Assembly: GCA_017643925.1 (NCBI GenBank)
Contig: JAEPML010000009.1
Location: forward strand, 124,001 to 188,000
From: Roseibium sp.
GTDB taxonomy: Bacteria > Pseudomonadota > Alphaproteobacteria > Rhizobiales > Stappiaceae
Length of the DNA stretch: 64,000 nt
Direction of reading: 5' to 3'
A model generated the notes under the pieces. That model saw nothing but the letters and a program-made list of their open reading frames with translations. It searched no databases and had not been told where the DNA came from. The position numbers and the translations under genes were made by a program. Positions 1 through 8,292 of the stretch are shown here, one piece after another (the first letter of the stretch is position 1; each line of letters starts with the position of its first letter).

Positions 1-1059
1 GATCATGTCGCGCGGACCGATGCCGAGGGCGTTCAGACCGTCCACCAGCTGCTTCAGCGTAACCGTCTTGGGCACGATCGCGAGCTTGGTGCCATCTTCC
101 TCGATGCCGACTTCCGAGCGCGGCACGACGGCGGTCTGACCGTTGGCGAAGGGCAGGGGCTGGGACACCTGCGGCGATTCTGCGATCGTCACGGTCAGGT
201 TGCCCTGGGCGACGGCGACCATGGAGACCTTCACGTCCTGTCCCATGACGATAATGCCCGAGTTCTCGTCAATCACGATGCGGGCAGCCAGGTCGGGTTC
301 AACGATCAGCTGTTCAATGTCCGTCAGAAGGTCGACGATGTTTCCGTCATACTGACGTGGCAGATCTATGCGCACTGTGGCGGGGTCGAGCGGTTCTGCG
401 GTCGGCATGCCGATCAATTCGTTGATGGAAAGCGCAATGCGCCGTGCCGTTGTCAGGTCGGGGTTGCGCAGGGCCAGGCGCAGGGTGGTCAGTGAGCCGA
501 GCTTGAACTCCAGTTCACGCTCGACAAGACCACCATTTGCAATCCGTCCGGCTGTCGGTACGCCGCGCACGACGGAAGCGGCATCTGCCTGTGCCGAAAA
601 ACCGCCGATCGCAACGGAGCCTTGCGCAATGGCGTAGACTTCACCATCCGCACCAACCAGAGGCGTTACGAGAAGAGTACCGCCCTGGAGGGATTCAGAA
701 TCTCCAAGTGCGCTAACATTCACGTCGATGCGCGTGCCTTGCGTGGAAAAGGGCGGCAGGTTCGCGGTGACCATCACGGCAGCGACCGTGTTGGTGTTCA
801 AATCAACGTTTCGGGTGTTGACGCCGAGCCTTTCAAGCATGGCCTGCAGGCTCTGCTGCGTGAATGGTGTGTTGTTGAGACTGTCGCCGGTGCCGTTCAA
901 GCCGACAACCAGACCATAGCCGATCAGCTGGTTTTCACGAATGCCCTCGAAATCGGCAATGTCCTTGATCCGCGAGGCCGCATCTGCCGGTGCCGGCAGG
1001 GCGAGGATCAGGAGCGACAAGGCGGTTGCGATCAATGCCAACCGGCTCAACTTGTCCAT
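1..1059 (-). CDS. flgI: Flagellar P-ring protein FlgI (3' end cut by window edge)
   Basis: FlgI assembles the P ring around the flagellar rod in the peptidoglycan layer. The reading frame runs open from an ATG at 1059 to base 1, giving 353 codons. The family is usually about 370 residues, so only about 15-20 C-terminal residues lie outside. A Sec signal peptide of about 27 residues ends ALPAPADA. It is followed by the hallmark N-terminus with IKDIADFEGIRENQLIGYGL and VVGLNGTGDS. The last visible residues, ALGIGPRDMI, match the conserved FlgI C-terminus. The gene is divergent from fliX, as in Caulobacter, and has a sigma-54 promoter about 90 bases upstream. Identity is seen directly and is secure. 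Confidence 0.96.
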   Translation of the reverse strand, partial: MDKLSRLALIATALSLLILALPAPADAASRIKDIADFEGIRENQLIGYGLVVGLNGTGDSLNNTPFTQQSLQAMLERLGVNTRNVDLNTNTVAAVMVTANLPPFSTQGTRIDVNVSALGDSESLQGGTLLVTPLVGADGEVYAIAQGSVAIGGFSAQADAASVVRGVPTAGRIANGGLVERELEFKLGSLTTLRLALRNPDLTTARRIALSINELIGMPTAEPLDPATVRIDLPRQYDGNIVDLLTDIEQLIVEPDLAARIVIDENSGIIVMGQDVKVSMVAVAQGNLTVTIAESPQVSQPLPFANGQTAVVPRSEVGIEEDGTKLAIVPKTVTLKQLVDGLNALGIGPRDMI

Positions 1060-1399
1060 AACGTTTCTGCCCAGATGTCGCATTACCGTTTTGACCCACT
1101 CATTCTGCATTTGGCCCCAGGTGCCGGTCGCACCCCTTCGCCATTGCTTAATGCGAGAGTCGTGCCAGTTTTTGCGCTGATCTGTTGCATTTCACAAAAG
1201 TGAAGGGATTCTGCCGTGTTTGCTGGTACTATGACGGGCATATCCACTTAAAAGTGCTGCAATGAGTCCCTGAAATTGCATTTGCCGCCCGGCAAATATT
1301 GCCTCCTGCATAAGGACTCATTTACCCTTGGCGGCAGATTCTGACAGGCAGCGGAAGGGCTTGTACCGGCGGTGTCTTCAGGCGGACTGGAAAGCAATG
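1060..1399. other. Divergent flgI-fliX intergenic region
   Basis: This stretch of about 340 bases separates the divergent starts of flgI and fliX. It contains the sigma-54 site at 1151-1167. I see no TTAA-N7-TTAA CtrA box on the fliX side and no convincing small gene. Short open frames here have no ribosome binding site. Confidence 0.6.
1151..1167 (-). promoter_or_regulatory. Sigma-54 promoter of flgI
   Basis: On the minus strand the site reads TGGCACGACTCTCGCAT. It has a perfect -24 element (TGGCACG), exact GG-N10-GC spacing and a one-mismatch -12 element (TCGCA for TTGCA). The -12 GC lies about 95 bases from the flgI ATG. The same AAAACTGGCACG context recurs before flgF. Late flagellar structural genes are sigma-54 dependent in Caulobacter, so the assignment fits. 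Confidence 0.75.
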
Positions 1400-1819
1400 A
1401 TGCGTATCACAAGCAACAAACCGATTTCAGGCGTACAGGGAAGGGCGGCAAAAAAGCGGCCCTCGTCCGGTGCCGAACAGTTTACGCCGGACACTGGAAG
1501 CGAAGCAGTACAGACATCCCAGACCGCGGGCGGTTCCGCGATTCAGGGCATGGATGCTCTTCTGGCCTTGCAGGAAGTGGATAGTCTGTCCGAACGCCGT
1601 TCCAAGGCAACGCGGCACGGGCATACTCTGCTGGATACGCTTGAGGCGGTACGTACCGATTTGCTTGCGGGCCTTGTTTCCGAAGAGCGGCTTGAGCGAC
1701 TGGCTCAGCAGGTGTCACAGCGGCAGACCAGCGGCGATCCGGAGGTCGATTCGGTTCTGGACGAGATCGAGTTGCGCGTCAAAGTCGAACTCGCCAAGCT
1801 CGGAAAATTCACGGATTAG
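1400..1819 (+). CDS. fliX: Flagellar assembly regulator FliX
   Basis: FliX is an alphaproteobacterial protein that couples completion of the early basal body to FlbD/sigma-54-dependent late flagellar transcription. The product (139 residues from the second of two adjacent ATGs) starts MRITSNKPISG. It has a disordered Ser/Gly/Thr linker, then the conserved helical part: MDALLALQEVD near the middle and the C-terminal block with DTLEAVRTDLLAG and EIELRVKVELAKLG. A GGAAA sequence lies just upstream. The frame stays open to a TTG at 1328, but family members start at the MRI segment. The gene is divergent from flgI and followed by dksA, the order seen in Caulobacter. Confidence 0.88.
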   Translation: MRITSNKPISGVQGRAAKKRPSSGAEQFTPDTGSEAVQTSQTAGGSAIQGMDALLALQEVDSLSERRSKATRHGHTLLDTLEAVRTDLLAGLVSEERLERLAQQVSQRQTSGDPEVDSVLDEIELRVKVELAKLGKFTD

Positions 1820-1984
1820 TAAGCATGTCGAACATTAAAATTTTGTACAGAAACCCTTTGATTTCCAGTCAACGAATTGAAAAATATAACGTTTCATTGA
1901 TTTCATTTTTACCAAATGAACCGTTGTCGCCTGAAGGAAGCCTCTATATATTGCGCCCGGCATAACGGTAATCCGGAGCTATCG

Positions 1985-2401
1985 ATGACGGTTGAAATTG
2001 AGTCTGAATATCGACCCTCGGAGGACGAGCCGTTCATGAATGACAGGCAGCGTGAATACTTCAGAAACAAGCTGCTCGTCTGGAAAGAAGAAATCCTGGA
2101 GGAGAGCAAGGAAACGCTCAACAATCTTCAGGAGGAAAGCCAGAACCATCCAGATTTTGCGGACCGCGCATCGTCCGAGACCGACCGGTCCATCGAGTTG
2201 CGTGCCCGGGACCGTCAGCGCAAGCTGATCTCGAAAATCGATGATGCCCTGGAACGCATTGCGGATGGTAGTTATGGCTATTGCGAAGAGACCGGGGAAC
2301 CGATCTCCTTGCGGCGCCTCGAAGCCCGGCCGATCGCAACCTTGTCGATCGAGGCCCAGGAAGCGCACGAGCGCCGTGAAAAGGTCTATCGCGACGACTG
2401 A
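1985..2401 (+). CDS. dksA: DksA/TraR-family transcription factor, zinc-cysteine-poor type
   Basis: DksA binds the RNA polymerase secondary channel and, with ppGpp, adjusts transcription in the stringent response. The 138-residue product has the coiled-coil hairpin (about residues 30-95, ending DDALERIADGSYGYCEETG) and the C-terminal fold with LRRLEARPIATLSIEAQE. Enterobacterial DksA has four zinc-binding cysteines. Here only the first (GYCEETG) remains; the others are Thr, Ser and Ala, the pattern I know from alphaproteobacterial DksA. The ATG at 1985 is chosen because GGAG lies six bases upstream. A strong terminator follows the stop. The frame extends 23 codons further upstream without a ribosome binding site. 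Confidence 0.92.
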   Translation: MTVEIESEYRPSEDEPFMNDRQREYFRNKLLVWKEEILEESKETLNNLQEESQNHPDFADRASSETDRSIELRARDRQRKLISKIDDALERIADGSYGYCEETGEPISLRRLEARPIATLSIEAQEAHERREKVYRDD

Positions 2402-2452
2402 TTTCCATGAAACGGCCGGTTCGCCAGATCTGGCGGATCCGAGAGACTTTCG

Positions 2453-2480
2453 AACCTTCCCGTTTCGGGAAGGTTTTTTT
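2453..2480 (+). terminator. Rho-independent terminator after dksA
   Basis: A perfect 10-bp stem (AACCTTCCCG / CGGGAAGGTT) with a TTT loop runs into seven T residues. It lies 50 bases after the dksA stop. Confidence 0.93.
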
Positions 2481-2524
2481 CGCCGCTCTAAGGTGAGTTT
2501 TTGGTCGTTTCTGTCTTCTGAAGA

Positions 2525-2549
2525 CAAAAGGCGCAGCTGTTGCCGCGCC
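2525..2549 (-). terminator. Probable terminator of cpdB
   Basis: Read on the minus strand, a GC-rich hairpin with arms GGCGC/GCGCC plus two inner pairs and one mismatch (2530-2549) is followed by TTTTG. It sits about 45 bases beyond the cpdB stop. The short T tract makes it a moderate call. Confidence 0.6.
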
Positions 2550-2593
2550 CTTCCTTATTGAGACATGCGGAGCCCTTCGAAAGCTGGCCGATC

Positions 2594-4576
2594 TTAAAGC
2601 GCAATCCTGTAGCGGGCGAAGCCGTCATCGCCATCGCCTGCGGGCTCGATCGCGACACCTTCCACTGTCGAGACATGGCTTGTGCCTCCCGGACCTGTGT
2701 CGAAGAGAACCGTTGTTTCGGGCATGGGCTTGAAGGTCCAGTTGGCATCGGCGGAAGGGTTGATTGTGCCCTGTTCGACGATGTAGCGCACCAGGACATC
2801 CCGGTTGGTGTCCGGGCCGACAAAGACGACGACGTCGTCGCCAATCCCAGGAAAATTCCCGCCACCGCCAGCGCGATAGTTGTTCGTGGCCACGATAAAG
2901 GTCGCCTCCGGATCCAGGGGTTTGCCGTCAAACTTCAGATTGACGATCCTGCTGGCGGATTCATTCTCCAATTCGCCCTTGGGACCGTATTTCGAAGGTT
3001 GGCTCAGGTCGATCTCATAGGTCACGCCGTCAATGACATCGAAATTGTAGCTGGGGAATGCAGAGTTGATCAGGGGCTGGTCGGCCTTGCCGGGTTCGAC
3101 CTGCAGGAAAATGCCGGCCGACCGTTCGAGCCATTCCTTGACCGTGCTGCCCTTGATGGCAACTGCGCGCACGGTGTTGGGATAGAGGTAGAGATCGGCA
3201 ACATTCTTGATCGCGACATCGCCAACCGGGACATCGGTGTAATAGTCGGGGCCGCCGCGACCGCCGGCCTTGAATGGGGCCGCGGCCGACAGGATCGGAA
3301 GTCCTTCCCACTCCGTACCCTTGAGCATCTGGTCGATATACCAGGTCTGGGCCTTGGAAACGATCTGTACGCTTGGGTCATCGGCGACGAGTGCGAAATA
3401 GGAATGCAGCGGTGCCGAGGTCTTGCCGACCGGCCGCCTGACATAGGCGAGAGTGGCTTCGTGGTCTTCCTTGACCGCGTCCAGGACATCCTGTTGGCTT
3501 TCGACGAGCGGGATGGATTTGCGGCCATCCTTTTCATAGATCGGGCGGGCGCCCGTCACGAAATTGGCAATACGCCAGCCATTGCCGTCGCGCTCGACCA
3601 TGAGGTCAATTACGCCCAGGTGAGACCCCCAGAAACCGCCCATTGCGGCCGGTTTGCCGAAGAGCGTGCCTTTTTCGCTGTCGACCCCCGGCAGCCCTTC
3701 ATAGGCAGGGCCGGGGAAGACCAGGTGATGGTGGCCGGTGAAGACGGCGTCGATACCGTCGATGGCGGCCAGATGAAGGGAGGCATTTTCCATGCCTTCC
3801 GCATAGTCGTTTGCGTCGATGCCGGAGTGGGACAGGGCCACAACGAGATCGCAACCCTGCTCACGCATTTCCGGCACGAATGCCTTCGCGCTTTCCACGA
3901 TGTCGCGGGCATTGGCGCTGCCCTCGAGATGGCGGCGGTCCCAGTTCATGATCTGCGGCGGCACAAAACCGATGAAACCGATCTTGATCGGATGTGCGTT
4001 GCCTGCACCGTCCTGGATCTGTTTTTCGAGGATGACATAGGGTTTGAGAAAGAGGTCATCGGAGCGCGCATTGGCGCCGAGTGATGTGCCTTTCACCAGG
4101 TTTGCACAGACGACCGGGAAATCGGCGCCGGACAAGACCTTCATCATGAAGTCCAGGCCGTAGTTGAATTCGTGATTTCCGAGCGTCGCGGCATCGAAAT
4201 CGAGTACGTTCATCCCCTTGATGACCGGATGAACATCGCCCTCGCGCATGCCGCGTTCATAGGCAATGAAGTCGCCCATCGGGTTGCCCTGCAGGAAGTC
4301 GCCGTTGTCCACCAAGATGGAGTTGGTCGCTTCGTTGCGGATCTGGCGGATCAGCGTTGCGGTTCTGGCCAGTCCGGCCGTGTCAATCGGCCGGTCACCA
4401 TAATAATCGTAGGGGAAGACTTGAACATGAAGATCGGTGGTCTCCATCAGCCTGATATGGGCCGTTCCTTCCTTTGCGAGCACGGAATAGGGATGAAGAG
4501 CCGCCGAGAAACCGGTTGCGGCTGCCCCCAGCATGAGGCTGCGGCGGGAAAGGGAAAAGCTCTTGGTGTTGGACAT
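2594..4576 (-). CDS. cpdB: Bifunctional 2',3'-cyclic-nucleotide 2'-phosphodiesterase/3'-nucleotidase
   Basis: This periplasmic enzyme opens 2',3'-cyclic nucleotides and dephosphorylates 3'-nucleotides for nucleotide and phosphate scavenging. The 660-residue length fits CpdB. A twin-arginine signal (SRRSLMLGAAA, residues 10-20) suggests Tat export. The metallophosphatase domain follows: TTDLH (D48, H50), VDNGDFLQG, LGNHEFNYG and TGHHHLVFPG carry the dinuclear metal ligands. The C-terminal half is the 5'-nucleotidase substrate domain, including YPNTVRAVAIKG and TNNYRAGGGGNFPG. It appears monocistronic, with the transglycosylase gene 159 bases upstream. Antisense open frames across it, one over 500 codons, are GC-driven shadows. 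Confidence 0.95.
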   Translation of the reverse strand: MSNTKSFSLSRRSLMLGAAATGFSAALHPYSVLAKEGTAHIRLMETTDLHVQVFPYDYYGDRPIDTAGLARTATLIRQIRNEATNSILVDNGDFLQGNPMGDFIAYERGMREGDVHPVIKGMNVLDFDAATLGNHEFNYGLDFMMKVLSGADFPVVCANLVKGTSLGANARSDDLFLKPYVILEKQIQDGAGNAHPIKIGFIGFVPPQIMNWDRRHLEGSANARDIVESAKAFVPEMREQGCDLVVALSHSGIDANDYAEGMENASLHLAAIDGIDAVFTGHHHLVFPGPAYEGLPGVDSEKGTLFGKPAAMGGFWGSHLGVIDLMVERDGNGWRIANFVTGARPIYEKDGRKSIPLVESQQDVLDAVKEDHEATLAYVRRPVGKTSAPLHSYFALVADDPSVQIVSKAQTWYIDQMLKGTEWEGLPILSAAAPFKAGGRGGPDYYTDVPVGDVAIKNVADLYLYPNTVRAVAIKGSTVKEWLERSAGIFLQVEPGKADQPLINSAFPSYNFDVIDGVTYEIDLSQPSKYGPKGELENESASRIVNLKFDGKPLDPEATFIVATNNYRAGGGGNFPGIGDDVVVFVGPDTNRDVLVRYIVEQGTINPSADANWTFKPMPETTVLFDTGPGGTSHVSTVEGVAIEPAGDGDDGFARYRIAL

Positions 4577-4735
4577 GGGTATCTCCCGGTTTATGTTTTT
4601 GGTTTTTCAATTTATGAGTGTATTGTCGGGTGTGGCAGTGTGCCGGTGTTCCTCCGGCAGAGGGTTAGGGTTTTGACGGTTTATGGCGACGCTTCTGTGA
4701 CAATTAGGTGCGCAGGAACCGGCGCCTTCAGGCAA

Positions 4736-5542
4736 TCAGCCCTGGATCTTGGTGGCCATCACCGAAATCGTCTGAACATACACACTGGCCTTGTTCCATT
4801 TCTTCAAGACGGCATAGTTCGCGGTTCCGGGGCCCCAGCCCTGGCCACGGCGCCAACCCTTCTTGGCCAGGTAATTGGCGGTTGAGCCAAGCACGTCGGG
4901 GATCGAGCGGATCAGGTCGCGGCGACCATCCCGGTCATAGTCAACGGCATATTTGACATATGAAGACGCGAGGAACTGGGTTTGTCCGATCTCACCTGCC
5001 CAGGCTCCTTTCATCTGGGCCGGGGTCATGTCGCGGCGCTGAACGATGATCAGGGCGTTGACAAGCTCGTTGGTGAAAAACTTGGATCGGCGGCAATCAT
5101 AAGCCAGCGTTGCCAGCGATTGCAGGACCGGCATGTTGCCGCTGAAGCCACCGTAATTGGTTTCCAGACCCCAGATTGCCAGGATCACAGGGGCCGGAAC
5201 GCCATATTTGCGTTCGATACTCTTGAACAGCCTGGCGTAGGTCTTGCCGAGTTTCTGACCCCGTCGGATCATCGCGTTGTTGACCCGCTTGGCGTAGAAC
5301 TGGTTGAAGCTCAGCTTGAAGGACTTCTGATTGCGGTCGAGCCGCACCACCTTGCGATTGTAGCTGACGTTTTGAAGGGCCGGTTTGACCACTCTTTGTT
5401 TCAGACCGTATTTCGACGAGTTGGCGATAAATGACTGCTTCCAGTTTTCGAAGCCTGCCGGCCCGTTACCGCAGCTGGCGCCCAGGGCAATCGATGTTGA
5501 AAAAAGAAGTTGTCCGAGAAAAGCGATAGTCAACAGGCGCAT
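4736..5542 (-). CDS. Lytic murein transglycosylase, MltB/SLT_2 family
   Basis: The enzyme cleaves peptidoglycan glycan strands to 1,6-anhydro ends. The 268-residue product has a Sec signal peptide (MRLLTIAFLGQLLFSTSIALG, cleaved near residue 21). The SLT_2 catalytic domain follows, with the catalytic glutamate in WGLETNYGG (E127). Other family blocks are GEIGQTQFLASSY and DYDRDGRRDLIRSIPDVLGSTANYL. It lacks the C-terminal peptidoglycan-binding domain many relatives carry and has no lipobox, so a soluble periplasmic enzyme is inferred. The ORF lies between cpdB and the flgFGAH operon. A role in opening the wall for the flagellar rod is possible but unproven. Confidence 0.9.
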   Translation of the reverse strand: MRLLTIAFLGQLLFSTSIALGASCGNGPAGFENWKQSFIANSSKYGLKQRVVKPALQNVSYNRKVVRLDRNQKSFKLSFNQFYAKRVNNAMIRRGQKLGKTYARLFKSIERKYGVPAPVILAIWGLETNYGGFSGNMPVLQSLATLAYDCRRSKFFTNELVNALIIVQRRDMTPAQMKGAWAGEIGQTQFLASSYVKYAVDYDRDGRRDLIRSIPDVLGSTANYLAKKGWRRGQGWGPGTANYAVLKKWNKASVYVQTISVMATKIQG

Positions 5543-5619
5543 GTTTACCCCATCGAGTCCGAGAAATTATCAACCACATACTAGCTCAAATCGACGTAAC
5601 GTCACGTGCGAAAAGTATT

Positions 5620-5667
5620 GAAAAAGAGAACGGGCACGGCACTCGGGGAGCGAGATGCCGTGCCCGT
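5620..5667 (-). terminator. Terminator of the flgF-flgG-flgA-flgH operon
   Basis: A perfect 12-bp inverted repeat (ACGGGCACGGCA at 5630-5641, complement at 5656-5667) extends inward by a CTCG/CGAG stem. On the minus strand it is followed by TCTCTTTTTC. It lies about 75 bases past the flgH stop. Confidence 0.9.
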
Positions 5668-5740
5668 CGTCAGCCCCAGCCGGAAAAGCTTCTAGAACAC
5701 TTTACCAGCTGCTGGCTGGGGGACTGATTGCGACGCTGTC

Positions 5741-6490
5741 CTAGAAGGGCAGCAGGATGTCGAGGACCTGGTTGCCGACCCGCGGCTGCTGCACGGTGGT
5801 GATCTGGCCGCGGCCACCGTAACCGATGCGTGCCTCGGCGATCTGCTCGCTGGCGATACGGTTGTTGGCGGTAATATCCTCGGGCCGGACGATACCGGCG
5901 ACGATCAGTTCGCGGACTTCGAAGTTCACGCGAACTTCCTGACGTCCCTCGATCACCATGTTTCCGTTCGGCAGAACCTGGGTCACGACGGCTGCCACGT
6001 TGGTCTGCAGGGTTTCCTCCCTGTCGACACTGCCGGCGCCCTGGAAGCTGGAGTTGCTGTCGACATTTGCGAGGTCGCTGGCAGCAGTGCCTGCGGGAAG
6101 GAAGATCGTGTCGATCGCGGTTCCGAGGGCTCCACCGACACCCGCACCACTGGCTTCGGTCCGGCTGCGCTGCGTGGTGTTCTCGATTTCGGCCTCGTCG
6201 TCAATGGTGACCACGACAGTCAAAATGTCGCCGACCTCGCTCGCCCGCTGATCCTTGAAGAATGCCCGGCTGCCTGATTGCCAGAGCGAGTTGGGATTGT
6301 AGTGAGCCTGTTGAGGTTCCGGCATCGGCATCTGGACCGGACGATAACCGGGGGTCGTTGTCGGATCCTGAATGGCGTTCAGGGCGGGCTGCTGACCGAC
6401 ATTTGCCAGTTGGTCGGCCGTGCCGCAACCGGCGGCGAGGGTGGCCAGGGCAAGGCTTGCCAGCAAGCGTTTTGTGCGGAGGATGGACAT
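5741..6490 (-). CDS. flgH: Flagellar L-ring protein FlgH (lipoprotein)
   Basis: FlgH forms the outer-membrane L ring of the flagellar basal body. The 249-residue product has a lipoprotein signal with lipobox LAAGC (Cys22). FlgH hallmarks follow: SLWQSGSRAFFKDQRASEVGDILTV split across residues about 68-92, then IEGRQEVRVNFEVREL, VRPEDI and the C-terminal IGYGGRGQITTVQQPR. The start ATG overlaps the flgA stop (TAATG), showing translational coupling. It is the last gene of the flgFGAH operon and is followed by a strong terminator. Confidence 0.96.
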   Translation of the reverse strand: MSILRTKRLLASLALATLAAGCGTADQLANVGQQPALNAIQDPTTTPGYRPVQMPMPEPQQAHYNPNSLWQSGSRAFFKDQRASEVGDILTVVVTIDDEAEIENTTQRSRTEASGAGVGGALGTAIDTIFLPAGTAASDLANVDSNSSFQGAGSVDREETLQTNVAAVVTQVLPNGNMVIEGRQEVRVNFEVRELIVAGIVRPEDITANNRIASEQIAEARIGYGGRGQITTVQQPRVGNQVLDILLPF

Positions 6491-7482
6491 TAATTGGTCT
6501 CACTGTTCAGACTTGCAACGATCGGATTGGCGGAATGAACTTTTACGCGTCCGCGCGAGACAACTGTTGCTGGGACTATGCGCCGGGATTGCATGTTCAT
6601 GATGTCAATGACGTCGCCCTTGGCTCCCTCGTCCATCGCGATGGCGCGGGAGGTGAGCTTCATGCCCGGCATTTCGAAGATTACGGTGATCTTTTCACGC
6701 TTCTCGATCAGGATCGGACGCTGAAAATCTTTTCGTGCGATCGGCGCATTCGCGCGCAGATTGGTTCTGGCTTCCTTGCCGACCACGGCAGCGGGATCCG
6801 CCAGGGCTCCGGCGGGAACCTTCTTGCGGGCAAGCCGGACCTGGATGACATCGTTCTCGCTCAGGATGTCGCCGCGGCGCAGTGGCTGGGCAAGCGCGAT
6901 GACTTCAACCATTTCCTCGGCGATACCCGTCAGCGTGAGCGGTGCTGTTCCATGTTCGACCGCCACGGTTGCGAAAACGGAGAAGCGCCCGCTTGTCTGG
7001 GACCATTCGACCCGGTCGATGCGGATCGGGTCCTTGACCTTGGGATCCGCGAGTACCTGATCAGGGGACTGCAAAAGACGGACTTCCAGGTTTTGCGGAT
7101 CAATGCCGGCGCTACGCTCCGAGAGGGCCTTGCGCACGAGACCTGCAATCTGGTCCCTGTCCAGCCGTGTGGCACCCCGGTGAACGACAACGCTGCGGAG
7201 CCCGTCGGTGCTCGCCATTGTCAAACCGGCTGCTCTTGCGCGCTTTGCCACAGTTTCTGCCGGAACGTTCCCGGAAGTTCCGAGATCAGGCGATCTGAAC
7301 AAGGGCGTGGGTGCGAGCGTCCCGGCGTTGGAATAGAAGTCTCCGATGGTAACAATCTCCGAAAGCGTCATTACCTGGGACCGCAACACAGGGCGTTCCT
7401 CCGCTGCCGCGAAACTTCCAGCCGTGCCAATCAGAACCAGGCTGGCCGCAATCTTAAGAAGATATTTCATCATCTCAGCCAC
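6490..7482 (-). CDS. flgA: Flagella basal body P-ring formation chaperone FlgA
   Basis: FlgA is the periplasmic chaperone that assists FlgI polymerisation into the P ring. The 330-residue product starts with a signal peptide (KYLLKIAASLVLIGTAGSFAAA). A poorly conserved N-terminal region follows, then a C-terminal SAF/ChapFlgA part: LRRGDILSENDVIQVRLARK, VGKEARTNLRANAPIARKDF and DVIDIMNMQSRRIVPATV. It is longer than the about 220-residue enteric form; the extra N-terminal domain is usual in alphaproteobacteria. The start could be the ATG at 7482 or one of two nearby downstream ATGs. The flgG stop lies six bases upstream and the stop overlaps flgH by one base. Confidence 0.94.
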   Translation of the reverse strand: MAEMMKYLLKIAASLVLIGTAGSFAAAEERPVLRSQVMTLSEIVTIGDFYSNAGTLAPTPLFRSPDLGTSGNVPAETVAKRARAAGLTMASTDGLRSVVVHRGATRLDRDQIAGLVRKALSERSAGIDPQNLEVRLLQSPDQVLADPKVKDPIRIDRVEWSQTSGRFSVFATVAVEHGTAPLTLTGIAEEMVEVIALAQPLRRGDILSENDVIQVRLARKKVPAGALADPAAVVGKEARTNLRANAPIARKDFQRPILIEKREKITVIFEMPGMKLTSRAIAMDEGAKGDVIDIMNMQSRRIVPATVVSRGRVKVHSANPIVASLNSETN

Positions 7483-7488
7483 CCCGAA

Positions 7489-8271
7489 TTAGCGAAGGTT
7501 GGTCGTGGTGGAGTACATCTCGTCGGCGGCCTGGATGATCTGTGAGTTCATCTCGTAGGCACGCTGCGCCGAGATCAGATCCGCGATCTCGGTGACGGCA
7601 TCCACATTTGCCATTTCTAAGAAATACTGCTGGACGTTGCCGAAGCCGTTGTCGCCAGGATTTCCAACCTCAGGTGCACCACTGGCGTCCGTTTCCAGAA
7701 ACAGGTTGTCACCGATGGCTTCGAGACCCGCCTTGTTGACGAAGCGTGCGAGCTGCAATTGGCCAAGCCGGACGGTCGTTCCGGTCTGGTCCACACCCTG
7801 GACGACGCCCGTGTTGGAGATCGTGATGTCCTGCGTTGTTTCCGGAATGGTGATCCCCGGATTGACGGAGTAACCGTCGACGGTCACCAGCTGCCCGTTG
7901 GCATCCCGTTCAAGGGAGCCGTCTCGTGTGAAGGCAGTGGTTCCGTCCGGAAGATCGATCTGGAAGAAACCGTCGCCGCGGATTGCGACATCCAGCTCCT
8001 TGCTGGTCTGTTCCAGGGACCCCTGAGACATGATCCGGGCCGTCGACGCGATCTTCACGCCCGACCCGACCTGAATACCGGTCGGAACGATCGTTCCGGC
8101 TTCGGAAGTCTCCGTACCCATGCGGCGCAGGTTCTGGTAGAGCAGGTCCTGGAAGTCGGCGCGTTGTTTCTTGAAGCCGGTGGTCCGCATGTTGGCCACG
8201 TTGTTCGAGATAACCTCGACGTTGAGTTCCTGGGCCTTCATCCCGGTAGCGGCAATATGGAGTGCTTTCAT
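7489..8271 (-). CDS. flgG: Flagellar distal rod protein FlgG
   Basis: FlgG forms the distal rod that crosses the periplasm to the hook. The 260-residue length is exactly family-typical. The N-terminal rod motif (MKALHIAATGMKAQELNVEV followed by ISNNVANMRTTGFKK) and the C-terminal D0 helix (LISAQRAYEMNSQIIQAADEMY) are diagnostic. FlgG rather than FlgF is shown by the YQNLRRMGTE segment and the central IQVGSGVKIAST block. It lies between flgF (gap 21 bases) and flgA in one operon. Confidence 0.97.
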   Translation of the reverse strand: MKALHIAATGMKAQELNVEVISNNVANMRTTGFKKQRADFQDLLYQNLRRMGTETSEAGTIVPTGIQVGSGVKIASTARIMSQGSLEQTSKELDVAIRGDGFFQIDLPDGTTAFTRDGSLERDANGQLVTVDGYSVNPGITIPETTQDITISNTGVVQGVDQTGTTVRLGQLQLARFVNKAGLEAIGDNLFLETDASGAPEVGNPGDNGFGNVQQYFLEMANVDAVTEIADLISAQRAYEMNSQIIQAADEMYSTTTNLR

Positions 8272-8292
8272 GATCTTTGTCCTCGCAGCCGG

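Noticed and set aside
622..1203. 193-codon plus-strand frame over flgI
   Set aside because: Antisense to flgI and its promoter; no domain.
2540..4084. 514-codon open frame on the plus strand
   Set aside because: It lies antisense to cpdB, which has all catalytic motifs and a Tat signal. The antisense product is low-complexity Arg/Gly/Ala-rich with no domain. GC-rich third positions explain it.
4641..4659. TGCCGG...CCGGCA hairpin upstream of cpdB as a terminator of the transglycosylase gene
   Set aside because: No T tract follows on the minus strand, so I cannot support terminator function.
6262..7545. 427-codon plus-strand frame
   Set aside because: Antisense to flgH and flgA, both unmistakable; product shows no family features.
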